A stretch of 5,321 bases of DNA. It comes from Myxococcales bacterium. Lineage in GTDB: Bacteria > Myxococcota > Polyangia > Polyangiales > Polyangiaceae. Where the stretch lies: NCBI GenBank assembly GCA_020430865.1, contig JAGQIY010000308.1, positions 1 to 5,321 of the forward strand, read 5' to 3'. Below, in pieces: positions 1 through 5,321 of this stretch; within the stretch, counting starts at the first letter, position 1, and every line of letters begins with the position of its first letter. The notes beneath the pieces were generated by a model. It was not told the DNA's origin. It ran no database searches and saw only the letters and a list, made by a program, of their open reading frames with translations. The position numbers and the translations under genes were made by a program.

Positions 1-120
1 CCACCGGTCGCGTATCCGCCTTCACCCGCTCCTCCTCCCCAGCCCGGCTCGGCTGGCCCGCCACCGGTCGCGTATCCGCCTTCACCCGCTCCTCCTCCCC
101 AGCCCGGCTCGGCTGGTCCG
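1..120. repeat. 60-bp direct tandem repeat, two copies visible
   Basis: Positions 1-60 and 61-120 are identical except at position 57 (C) versus 117 (T). Each copy is exactly 20 codons, so the minus-strand frame is preserved, and the single difference is synonymous there (GGG/GGA, Gly). The first bases of the copy recur at 121-126, then similarity fades into a degenerate Gly-rich stretch. The array reaches the window edge, so its copy number is unknown. This looks like an intragenic minisatellite expanded by recent duplication. Confidence 0.95.
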
Positions 121-347
121 CCACCGCTGCACGCCCCATCGGGACCTCCACCGCTCGCGTAGCCGCCTCCAGCAGAGTCTCCAGCGTATCCGGGGCTGCC
201 TCCGCTGGCCTGGCCTCCGCCGTAGCCCGCTTCGTCAGGCGCCTCGCTGCCGCCTTCGGAGCGCTGCCCCGAGCCCCCCGTGTCTTCGTCCAGCTGGCTA
301 CAGCCCACCGCGAACAGCACCATCACACCCATCGCAAGTCGTCGCAT
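1..347 (-). CDS. Gly-rich repeat lipoprotein, partial (C-terminus beyond window)
   Basis: Predicted exported lipoprotein of unknown function; 115 codons are visible and the frame runs off the left edge. The N-terminus MRRLAMGVMVLFAVGC has two arginines, a hydrophobic stretch and a lipobox-like AVGC, so Cys16 is the likely lipidated residue; Ser17 at +2 is not the Asp inner-membrane signal known from enterobacteria. The mature part starts with an acidic, Ser/Gly-rich linker (about residues 17-40). It then becomes almost pure Gly with Tyr, Trp, Pro and Ala, ending in two near-identical 20-residue units (about 78-97 and 98-115+) containing PAEPGWGGGAGEGGYATG. Looser versions such as YASGGGPDG occur at 63-71. 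The start is ATG at 347-345, preceded at good spacing by GGGAGAGG. Codons before the repeat are strongly GC-ending, which supports this strand. Low-complexity Gly-rich tails of this kind are common in myxobacterial surface lipoproteins, but no named family is recognised. Confidence 0.72.
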   Translation of the reverse strand, partial: MRRLAMGVMVLFAVGCSQLDEDTGGSGQRSEGGSEAPDEAGYGGGQASGGSPGYAGDSAGGGYASGGGPDGACSGGGPAEPGWGGGAGEGGYATGGGPAEPGWGGGAGEGGYATG

Positions 348-350
348 ACA

Positions 351-358
351 CCTCTCCC
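351..358 (-). promoter_or_regulatory. Shine-Dalgarno site of the lipoprotein gene
   Basis: On the minus strand GGGAGAGG ends 3 nt before the ATG at 347, with its GGGAG core about 6-7 nt from the start. It is the clearest ribosome-binding site in the window and is the main reason for choosing this start. Confidence 0.6.
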
Positions 359-362
359 ACCG

Positions 363-379
363 GGCTTCTGAGTGAAGCC
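363..379. repeat. Inverted repeat in the lipoprotein leader
   Basis: GGCTTC and GAAGCC form perfect 6-bp arms around a 5-nt loop. On the minus strand the hairpin ends about 15 nt before the lipoprotein ATG and just upstream of its ribosome-binding site. It could be a leader hairpin or an operator. Arms this short also arise by chance. Confidence 0.35.
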
Positions 380-413
380 AATCAATGCGTCGAAGACGCC
401 AGTACAAAGTTGC

Positions 414-433
414 CGCGCGGAAGAATCCGCGCG
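414..433. repeat. Perfect 8-bp stem-loop, very GC-rich
   Basis: The arms CGCGCGGA (414-421) and TCCGCGCG (426-433) are perfectly complementary around a 4-nt loop (AGAA on plus, TTCT on minus). This is the strongest hairpin in the spacer. On the minus strand it is followed by GCAACTTTGT, not a real U-tract, so it is at best a poor intrinsic terminator for the ATPase transcript. A structural or protein-binding role is equally possible. Confidence 0.5.
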
Positions 434-490
434 CTCGGAGCCATCCGAAGCTCAGTCAGCGAAGCCGCTACCAGAGTTCGATGTGTTGTG

Positions 491-507
491 TTCCCGGCCC
501 ACGGGAA
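491..507. repeat. Inverted repeat TTCCCG/CGGGAA
   Basis: Perfect 6-bp arms (491-496 and 502-507) flank the 5-nt loop GCCCA, directly next to the palindrome GTGATCAC at 508-515. It lies about 70 nt past the ATPase stop codon on the minus strand. No U-tract follows. Its function is unknown. Confidence 0.35.
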
Positions 508-577
508 GTGATCACACCGAGGTGCTCACGTTTTCGGTCCCGTCAGTGCGACGGTGCGGTCTGCGGCTGGCTCGCTC

Positions 578-1642
578 TCAGTGGACTCTCGCCTCGACGC
601 CCGCGTACAGCGCGACCTCGTCGTCATCCCAGCGCAGAGCCAGCACGTCCCGGGTGTCCGCGCTGCCCGCGACCTCGGACGAAGAGGTGGTCAAGATCCA
701 CTGCACCCCCGGCAGCGCCGCGCGCAGCGCGGGCAGCAGACGACCCTGCGTGCTCCGGTCCTGGTGCAGGTCGACGTCATCGATACACACGACGCCTTCG
801 CTCACCCGAGGATCACAACCGGGGTATGCGGCCCACAGCGCGCGGGTCGGCAACGCCGCGAACGCCACGAGATGTCGAGCTTGATTCGGCAGCGCATCGA
901 AGGCCAGACGCTGGCCCGTGGGCGATGAGAACAGTGGCTCGAAGCTCAGCGGGTCCAGGCCGTGGTAGACGTGGCCCGTGAGGCTGACCAGCGTGTTGAC
1001 CGCGGTGCGCATCGCAGCGCCGAGGATCTCCAGCTTGGGTGTGGCGACTCGCGCGCCGCTGCTGGTGCGCTGCAGCGCGGCGCCGATCTCGGCGTAGGCG
1101 AGCGCCTGCTTGGTCTCACGTGAGAGATCGCTGCGCGTGGCGTCATCCAGGCTGTGGGGTGCGCGCACGTCGTACCGCGCAAGGCCACGAGCGGGCGAGG
1201 TGAGCATCAGCGGTTGACGGGAGAACCAGCGGGTGCTGGCGAACGCCAGGAAGACGAACCCGCGGTCCTTGGCCAGCTTGTCGAACAGCGCCTGCTCTCG
1301 TCGCCGCAGCAGCTCGGATTCCGGCTCCGCCAAGACTGCCGCGCCAGGAGAGGCGATGCGCAGCGCGTGAGGGCGCTCGGGATCGTCGTCGCCGAGACGC
1401 CAGTCAGCGTTTGCCCACGGTAATTCATCGCTGCCACGCGGGTGGCCTGCAGCGCTCTTCGGCTGCGCGACGGCGTAGCCGGGTCGCGTCGACCCAATGG
1501 CGTGGATCACGGTGGTCTTGCCCACGCCGGAAGCGCCGTAGAGCACGGTCAGCATGCGCGGTTCACCGCCATCGTCCACGAACGGCAAGACGATGTCGCG
1601 GAAGGGCATCAGCCCCGCGATTCGCAACCCGAGCAAGTGCAT
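578..1642 (-). CDS. RecF/SMC-like (AAA15-type) P-loop ATPase with altered catalytic motifs
   Basis: A 354-residue cytosolic protein with no signal peptide or membrane segment. The N-terminal strand [21 protein letters not shown] has the typical opening of RecF/SMC-like ATPases and supports the ATG at 1642. The Walker A motif is GASGVGKT (36-43). FASTR (134-138) sits where this group often has a YGxxR element. LPNQARHL (251-258) occupies the place of the ABC signature. Walker B is VVCIDD (284-289), followed by VDLH (290-293). ILTTSSS (316-322) stands where the switch histidine of TTHSP is expected. So Walker A and the first Walker B Asp are intact, but the signature is not recognisable, the catalytic Glu is Asp289 and the switch His is Ser320. 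The long middle region (about 50-250) has no coiled coil I can see. ATP binding is well supported; efficient ABC-style hydrolysis is doubtful. There is no TOPRIM, HNH or other effector domain. Such ATPases occur in repair and in phage defence, but no partner gene is adjacent. The substrate is unknown. Confidence 0.87.
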   Translation of the reverse strand: MHLLGLRIAGLMPFRDIVLPFVDDGGEPRMLTVLYGASGVGKTTVIHAIGSTRPGYAVAQPKSAAGHPRGSDELPWANADWRLGDDDPERPHALRIASPGAAVLAEPESELLRRREQALFDKLAKDRGFVFLAFASTRWFSRQPLMLTSPARGLARYDVRAPHSLDDATRSDLSRETKQALAYAEIGAALQRTSSGARVATPKLEILGAAMRTAVNTLVSLTGHVYHGLDPLSFEPLFSSPTGQRLAFDALPNQARHLVAFAALPTRALWAAYPGCDPRVSEGVVCIDDVDLHQDRSTQGRLLPALRAALPGVQWILTTSSSEVAGSADTRDVLALRWDDDEVALYAGVEARVH

Positions 1643-1650
1643 GCGCGCCG

Positions 1651-1680
1651 AGTCTAGCAGACCCCGGGCGCGCGCCGAAC
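1651..1680 (-). promoter_or_regulatory. Possible leaderless promoter of the ATPase gene
   Basis: Minus-strand TAGACT (1656-1651) matches the TATAAT -10 consensus at 4 of 6 positions and ends 8 nt before the ATG at 1642. That would put transcription start at or near the start codon. A poor -35 candidate, TTCGGC (1680-1675), lies 18 nt upstream. No Shine-Dalgarno sequence is seen before this ATG, which fits a leaderless mRNA. The weak -35 makes this tentative. Confidence 0.3.
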
Positions 1681-1682
1681 GC

Positions 1683-2234
1683 TCAGGCCGCCCGCAGCTT
1701 TCCGCTGAGCTTCAGCTCGATCCGATCGCTCACGACCATCAAGCCAAGCGGGGCCTTGACCTTGGGGACGCCCAGCTCATTCAGGGAAGCCTCGCCCTTG
1801 CCCGTCAGCTCCAGCGCGTCGCCCTTCGGGGTGGCGCTGAGGCTCAGACGCAGCGTCGCCTGGGTCCCCTCCACCTCCGCCAGGACCAGCGCCTCGGGTC
1901 CCCGGCGCTCGGCCTTGAGCTTCAAGCGGATGTGGGTCCCGAACGCGTCCCTGAGCTTGTCTCGGCTCTTCTCCCCGATCTGGCGCGCATCGGAGCTGCT
2001 CAGGTCGGCGGGGCGCCTCGACTTGTTGCGGTAAAGAGCGTGAGCGACGAACGCCGCGACGGGGATCTCGACGCTGCCGCTCAGGGACTCGGGCGAGGTC
2101 GGGTCGACGTCCGCGGAGACGTTCAGCTCCGTGCAGCGGACACTCACGTCGTACGCCATGCGCGCCCCGATGCCTTCGCTGAACGTGTCGACGATCAGCT
2201 CCAAGTCGCCGGGGCCGGCTTCATAGTGCGCCAT
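1683..2234 (-). CDS. YceI-like domain protein, no signal peptide
   Basis: A 183-residue protein that resembles the YceI family, single-domain lipocalin-like beta barrels that in some members bind isoprenoids. The features seen are an alternating beta-strand pattern and the opening [24 protein letters not shown] (about 11-34), which corresponds to the usual strand plus GHDL segment. A central polar helix follows, [28 protein letters not shown] (about 79-106). The end is [30 protein letters not shown] (about 149-178), like the family's final LxxFGI...L.V.D strands. The usual His of GHD is Tyr28 here. Many YceI proteins are periplasmic, but this one starts directly with the domain and is probably cytosolic. 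I chose ATG 2234 because the domain begins there; the frame stays open upstream to 2495 but that part overlaps the helicase gene and looks non-coding. It lies 40 bp upstream of the ATPase gene on the same strand. The family call is by pattern and is moderately sure; the ligand is unknown. Confidence 0.75.
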   Translation of the reverse strand: MAHYEAGPGDLELIVDTFSEGIGARMAYDVSVRCTELNVSADVDPTSPESLSGSVEIPVAAFVAHALYRNKSRRPADLSSSDARQIGEKSRDKLRDAFGTHIRLKLKAERRGPEALVLAEVEGTQATLRLSLSATPKGDALELTGKGEASLNELGVPKVKAPLGLMVVSDRIELKLSGKLRAA

Positions 2235-2242
2235 AGGTCGCC

Positions 2243-2271
2243 ATTGCAGCCGCTGGGCTCGTTGGTAGCAA
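2243..2271 (-). promoter_or_regulatory. Candidate leaderless promoter of the YceI-like gene
   Basis: On the minus strand TTGCTA (2271-2266; 4 of 6 to TTGACA) and TGCAAT (2248-2243; 4 of 6 to TATAAT) are separated by the ideal 17 nt. The -10 box ends 8 nt before the ATG at 2234, so transcription would begin at or next to the start codon. The ATG lacks a Shine-Dalgarno sequence, in agreement. Confidence 0.45.
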
Positions 2272-2279
2272 GCGCCTTT

Positions 2280-2295
2280 TGCCAACGGGGTGGCA
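2280..2295. repeat. Inverted repeat TGCCA-N6-TGGCA, possible operator
   Basis: Perfect 5-bp arms (2280-2284 and 2291-2295) around ACGGGG form a dyad suited to a dimeric regulator. It lies just upstream of the -35 of the YceI-like gene and about 54 nt before the helicase ATG, so one protein could act on both genes. Short arms may be chance. Confidence 0.3.
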
Positions 2296-2348
2296 GGAGG
2301 GCGCCGCGAGGCAGGCTCCCGTGCTGGATCTGGCCCGCCTCGAGCGCC

Positions 2349-5321
2349 ATGCTGCACTCGATGCGCCAGCGCGACCTGCGATCCGACGCTCTGCAGCTGT
2401 TTCACCCCGCGGTGCAGAGCTGGTTTGCTGGCGCCTTGGGGGAGCCCAGCGCACCCCAGGTCGCCGGCTGGCCGCTGATCGCCTCCCGAGAGCACACGTT
2501 GATCGCCGCCCCGACTGGATCTGGCAAGACCCTGGCGGCGTTCCTGTCCGCCCTCAATGAGCTGATCGAGCTAGGCCTCGAATCGGAGCTCGAAGAGCGC
2601 TGCTACGTGCTCTACGTCTCGCCGCTCAAGGCGCTGAGCAACGACGTGGAGAAGAACCTGCAGGTTCCTCTGGATGGAATCCGCGCGGAATTAAAGTCGA
2701 GAGGTCTGCCCGATGTCGCGCTGCGGGTGAGTGTGCGCACCGGCGACACCGCGACCAGCGAGCGTGCGCGCATGCTCAAGAAGCCTCCACACGTGCTGGT
2801 GACCACGCCGGAGTCGCTCTACATCCTGCTCACCAGCAAGGGTGGGCGCGAGCTCTTGAAGGGCGTGCGCACGTTGATCGTCGATGAGATCCACGCCCTG
2901 GTCCGGGACAAGCGGGGGAGCCACCTGGCGCTGAGCGTGGAGCGCCTGGAGGCCCTGGCCCCAGGGTTCGTGCGCATCGGGCTGTCGGCGACTCAGAAGC
3001 CCATCGAACGCGTCGCCGAGTTCTTGGGGGGGGAGGAGAGCCGCGGCCGCCCCCGAGCGGTCAACATCGTCGACACCGGACACAAGCGTCACCTGGACCT
3101 GGCGATCGAGGTCCCCCCGAGTCCGCTCGAAGCGGTCATGGCGGGCGAGGTGTGGGAGGAGATCTACGACCGCGTCGCCGAGTTGATCCGCGAGCACAGG
3201 ACGACGCTCGTCTTCGTCAACACCCGGCGCGTCGCCGAGCGCGTGACCCGTCACCTGGCGACGCGCCTGGGCGACGACAAGGTCACGTCGCATCATGGCT
3301 CGCTGTCTCGTGAGCAGCGTTTTCGTGCGGAACAGCGGCTGAAATCCGGGGAGCTCTCCGCGCTGGTGGCGACGGCGAGCCTCGAGCTGGGGATCGACGT
3401 CGGCGCGGTCGAGCTGGTGTGTCAGCTGGGCTCGACCCGCAGCATCGCCACGCTGCTCCAGCGCGTGGGGCGAGCCGGTCACAGCCTCGGCGGCGTGCCC
3501 AAGGGTCGTGTGTTTCCCCTGTCTCGCGACGAGCTGGTCGAACAGGTCGCGCTGCTCCAGGCCTTCGAGCGCGGCGAGCTGGATCGAGTTCAGATCCCGG
3601 TTGCGCCCCTGGACATCCTCGCTCAGCAGCTGGTCGCTGCGGTCGCGGCAGAGGAGGAATGGCAGACCGATGCGCTGTTCGAGCTCGTCCGTCGGGCTCA
3701 TCCGTACCGCGATCTCCCCCGGGCGAGCTTCGATGCGATCGTGGAGATGCTCGCCGATGGCTTCACGACCCGTCGAGGGCGCCGTGGAGCCCATCTACAC
3801 TACGATCGGGTCGGCGAATCGCTGAAGCCGCGCCGCGGCGCCCGCCTCACCGCGATGACCAACGGAGGCGCCATCCCCGACACCTTCGACTACGAGGTGG
3901 TGGCCGATCCCGGAGGCTATTTCGTCGGCACCATCAACGAAGACTTCGCCATCGAGAGCATGGCGGGAGACATTTTTCAGTTGGGAAATGCCTCCTGGCG
4001 CATCGTCAAGGTGGAGCCGGGGAGAGTGCGCGTCGAGGACGCCAGGGGCCTGCCACCGAGCATCCCGTTCTGGCTGGGCGAGGCACCCGCCCGCACGGAT
4101 GAGCTGTCGGCTGCCGTGAGCCGGCTGCGGATGGGGCTCGATGAGGAGTTGAACCGGCTCGGTGCGCCGCCAACCGCCGCGGAGCTGGACGCGCTGGCCG
4201 AGAGCCACAGCAGCCCATCGGTACCCAGGGCGGCGGCGACCCAGTTCGTCGAGTACCTGGCGGCGGCTCACCAGGCGCTTGGCTGCTTGCCCAGCCAGGA
4301 CACGCTGGTCTTGGAGCGCTTCTTCGACGAGAGCGGTGGGATGCAGCTCGTGCTCCACGCGCCATTCGGGGGCCGCGTCAACCGCGCCTGGGGGCTCAGC
4401 CTGCGCAAGCGCTTCTGTCAGCGCTTCAACTTCGAGCTGCAGGCAGCCGCCACGGAGGACGCCCTGATCCTCTCCCTCGGCCCCACGCATTCATTCCCTC
4501 TCGAGGAGGTGTTTCGCTACCTGCACCCGAACACGGTGCGCCCGTTGCTCGTCCAGGCCCTGCTCGTCGCACCCATGTTCGAGACGCGCTGGCGCTGGAA
4601 CGCCAGCCGGTCCCTGGCCATTCCGCGTTTCCGCGGGGGATCAAGAGTGCCGCCAAGGCTACAGCGCATGAACGCCGCAGATCTGCTGACGCTGGTCTTC
4701 CCAGACCAGGTAGCCTGTCAGGAGAACCTCGCTGGTCCTCGAGAGGTGCCGGAGCATCCGCTGGTCGAGCAAACCGTCAACGACTGTCTGGTCGAGGCAA
4801 TGGATGTCCAGGCGTTCGAGGCGATCCTGGCAGAGGTGGTCGCTGGGCGAAAGCGCTTGGTCGCCCGTGACCTCACCGAGCCTTCCCCCTTGTCGCTCGA
4901 GATCTTGAGCGCGCGGCCATACGCATTCCTCGACGACGCTCCGCTGGAGGAGCGCCGTACGCAGGCCGTCTCAGCCAGGCGCTGGCTCTCGCCGTCCCAG
5001 GCCAGCGAGCTCGGCGCGCTGGACCCTGAGGCCATCGCGAGGGTGCAGGATGAAGCCTGGCCGACGGTCCGCGATGTCGATGAACTCGCGGACGCACTGC
5101 AGACGCTGGGAGTCGTGCGCGAACGCAGCGCCGACGAGCTCGGGTGGCTCGATGGACTAGCCGAGCTGTCCAAACACGGCCGGGTGACTCGCCTGGCTCT
5201 GCCGGACGGACAGGCGGTCTGGGCGGGAGTCGAGCGACTGGTCGAGCTGCGCGAGCTGTACGTGGGCGCCTCGGAGTCCCCCGCGCTCCAGGTGCCCAGC
5301 AAGCTGGTGCCTCGAGCGAGG
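2349..5321 (+). CDS. lhr: Lhr-family large ATP-dependent helicase, partial (C-terminus beyond window)
   Basis: Superfamily 2 DNA repair helicase; characterised bacterial Lhr proteins are 3'-to-5' translocases that unwind RNA:DNA and DNA duplexes. 991 codons are visible, with no stop before the window end. Motifs in order: [11 protein letters not shown] (51-61, motif I), SPLKALSND (91-99, Ia), TTPESL (152-157, Ib), DEIH (179-182, II), SAT (213-215, III), LVFVNTRR (287-294, IV), [11 protein letters not shown] (341-351, V) and QRVGRAGH (371-378, VI). A winged-helix and beta-rich Lhr core follows (about 410-800), including the [10 protein letters not shown] and PFWLGEAP segments; Trp550 and Trp575 are candidates for the DNA-stacking Trp known in mycobacterial Lhr. 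The segment after 800, with [23 protein letters not shown] (902-923), resembles the start of the C-terminal extension of full Lhr rather than the shorter ligase-associated helicase. Full Lhr proteins are about 1,500 residues, so roughly a third is missing. ATG 2349 is used; ATG 2361 is equally possible, as neither has a clear Shine-Dalgarno sequence and the conserved FHP begins only at residue 18. All key motif residues are intact. Confidence 0.95.
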   Translation, partial: MLHSMRQRDLRSDALQLFHPAVQSWFAGALGEPSAPQVAGWPLIASREHTLIAAPTGSGKTLAAFLSALNELIELGLESELEERCYVLYVSPLKALSNDVEKNLQVPLDGIRAELKSRGLPDVALRVSVRTGDTATSERARMLKKPPHVLVTTPESLYILLTSKGGRELLKGVRTLIVDEIHALVRDKRGSHLALSVERLEALAPGFVRIGLSATQKPIERVAEFLGGEESRGRPRAVNIVDTGHKRHLDLAIEVPPSPLEAVMAGEVWEEIYDRVAELIREHRTTLVFVNTRRVAERVTRHLATRLGDDKVTSHHGSLSREQRFRAEQRLKSGELSALVATASLELGIDVGAVELVCQLGSTRSIATLLQRVGRAGHSLGGVPKGRVFPLSRDELVEQVALLQAFERGELDRVQIPVAPLDILAQQLVAAVAAEEEWQTDALFELVRRAHPYRDLPRASFDAIVEMLADGFTTRRGRRGAHLHYDRVGESLKPRRGARLTAMTNGGAIPDTFDYEVVADPGGYFVGTINEDFAIESMAGDIFQLGNASWRIVKVEPGRVRVEDARGLPPSIPFWLGEAPARTDELSAAVSRLRMGLDEELNRLGAPPTAAELDALAESHSSPSVPRAAATQFVEYLAAAHQALGCLPSQDTLVLERFFDESGGMQLVLHAPFGGRVNRAWGLSLRKRFCQRFNFELQAAATEDALILSLGPTHSFPLEEVFRYLHPNTVRPLLVQALLVAPMFETRWRWNASRSLAIPRFRGGSRVPPRLQRMNAADLLTLVFPDQVACQENLAGPREVPEHPLVEQTVNDCLVEAMDVQAFEAILAEVVAGRKRLVARDLTEPSPLSLEILSARPYAFLDDAPLEERRTQAVSARRWLSPSQASELGALDPEAIARVQDEAWPTVRDVDELADALQTLGVVRERSADELGWLDGLAELSKHGRVTRLALPDGQAVWAGVERLVELRELYVGASESPALQVPSKLVPRAR

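Larger units (their letters stand above)
348..577. other. Intergenic spacer with short inverted repeats
   Basis: This 230-bp stretch lies between the ATPase stop and the lipoprotein start, both on the minus strand. I see no convincing gene in it: plus-strand frames through it are continuations of frames antisense to the ATPase gene. It holds perfect inverted repeats at 363-379, 414-433 and 491-507 and an 8-bp palindrome GTGATCAC at 508-515. None has a following T-run on the minus strand, so no intrinsic terminator for the ATPase gene can be called. It should contain the lipoprotein promoter, but no good -35/-10 pair stands out. Confidence 0.6.
2235..2348. promoter_or_regulatory. Divergent intergenic region between YceI-like and helicase genes
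   Basis: These 114 bp separate two divergently oriented start codons and should hold both promoters. The minus-direction promoter is described separately. An inverted repeat TGCCA-N6-TGGCA sits at 2280-2295, near the middle. AGGAGG at 2295-2300 looks like a ribosome-binding site but has no in-frame start codon at a suitable distance downstream. No helicase promoter is recognisable. Confidence 0.5.

Noticed and set aside
1..120. CRISPR array or mobile-element terminal repeat
   Set aside because: The copies are directly contiguous with no unique spacers, have a length divisible by three and keep an open frame, so this is an in-gene tandem repeat.
508..515. CRP-type operator at TGTGATCAC
   Set aside because: A CRP site needs TGTGA-N6-TCACA; here the half sites overlap with no spacer, so it is just a short palindrome.
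385..981. Plus-strand open frames running from the spacer into the ATPase gene
   Set aside because: Arg/Pro/Ser-rich low-complexity products without domains; most of their length is antisense to the ATPase, whose motifs clearly mark the minus strand as coding.
2295..2300. AGGAGG as the helicase ribosome-binding site
   Set aside because: The next in-frame start codon is ATG 2349, about 48 nt away; the nearby GTG at 2321 is out of frame.
2235..2495. 87-codon N-terminal extension of the YceI-like protein
   Set aside because: The YceI-like domain begins right at the ATG at 2234. The extension is Arg/Pro/Gln-rich and overlaps the start of the helicase gene on the other strand.
2691..3794. Minus-strand open frame of 367 codons inside the helicase gene
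   Set aside because: It is antisense to the strongly conserved helicase motifs. The predicted protein is rich in Arg, Gln, His and Asp with no domain, as expected from the reverse of GC-rich coding DNA.
3795..4490. Minus-strand open frame of 231 codons antisense to the helicase
   Set aside because: It has no recognisable domain and overlaps the Lhr core entirely; the composition is typical of a shadow frame.
4718..5302. Minus-strand Ser-rich open frame of 194 codons
   Set aside because: It is antisense to the helicase; its Ser/Arg/Thr-rich low complexity is the usual result of reading GC-rich codons backwards.

Overview
The window is high-GC DNA with strong G/C preference at third codon positions. 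It carries a glycine-rich repeat lipoprotein, an orphan P-loop ATPase, a YceI-like protein and a very large Lhr helicase. This mix, with the weak Shine-Dalgarno use, suggests a myxobacterium-like (Myxococcota) chromosome. That is an inference from composition and gene style; no marker gene fixes the taxon.

Layout: three genes lie on the minus strand and one on the plus strand. At the left edge (1-347, minus) is the 5' part of a gene for a secreted, Gly-rich lipoprotein, cut by the window edge inside a 60-bp tandem repeat. A 230-bp spacer (348-577) with several short inverted repeats follows. Next, still on the minus strand, are a 354-residue RecF/SMC-like (AAA15-type) ATPase (578-1642) and, 40 bp upstream of it, a 183-residue YceI-like protein (1683-2234). 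A 114-bp divergent region separates the YceI-like gene from a plus-strand lhr-family helicase gene (2349 to beyond 5321). The helicase is open for 991 codons and has all the superfamily 2 motifs.

How the genes relate: the YceI-like gene and the ATPase gene are close and co-directional, so they could be co-transcribed. Each also has a hexamer resembling a -10 box exactly 8 nt before its ATG, which would fit leaderless or very short-leader transcripts. The helicase is divergent and is probably a separate repair gene. Nothing in the sequence links the four genes into one pathway.

I see no RNA gene, CRISPR array, insertion sequence or clear intrinsic terminator. The points most worth a second look are the ATPase, whose ABC-type catalytic motifs are all altered, the edge repeat that is open on both strands, and the paired leaderless-type promoters. 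I did not find a convincing new multi-gene system.
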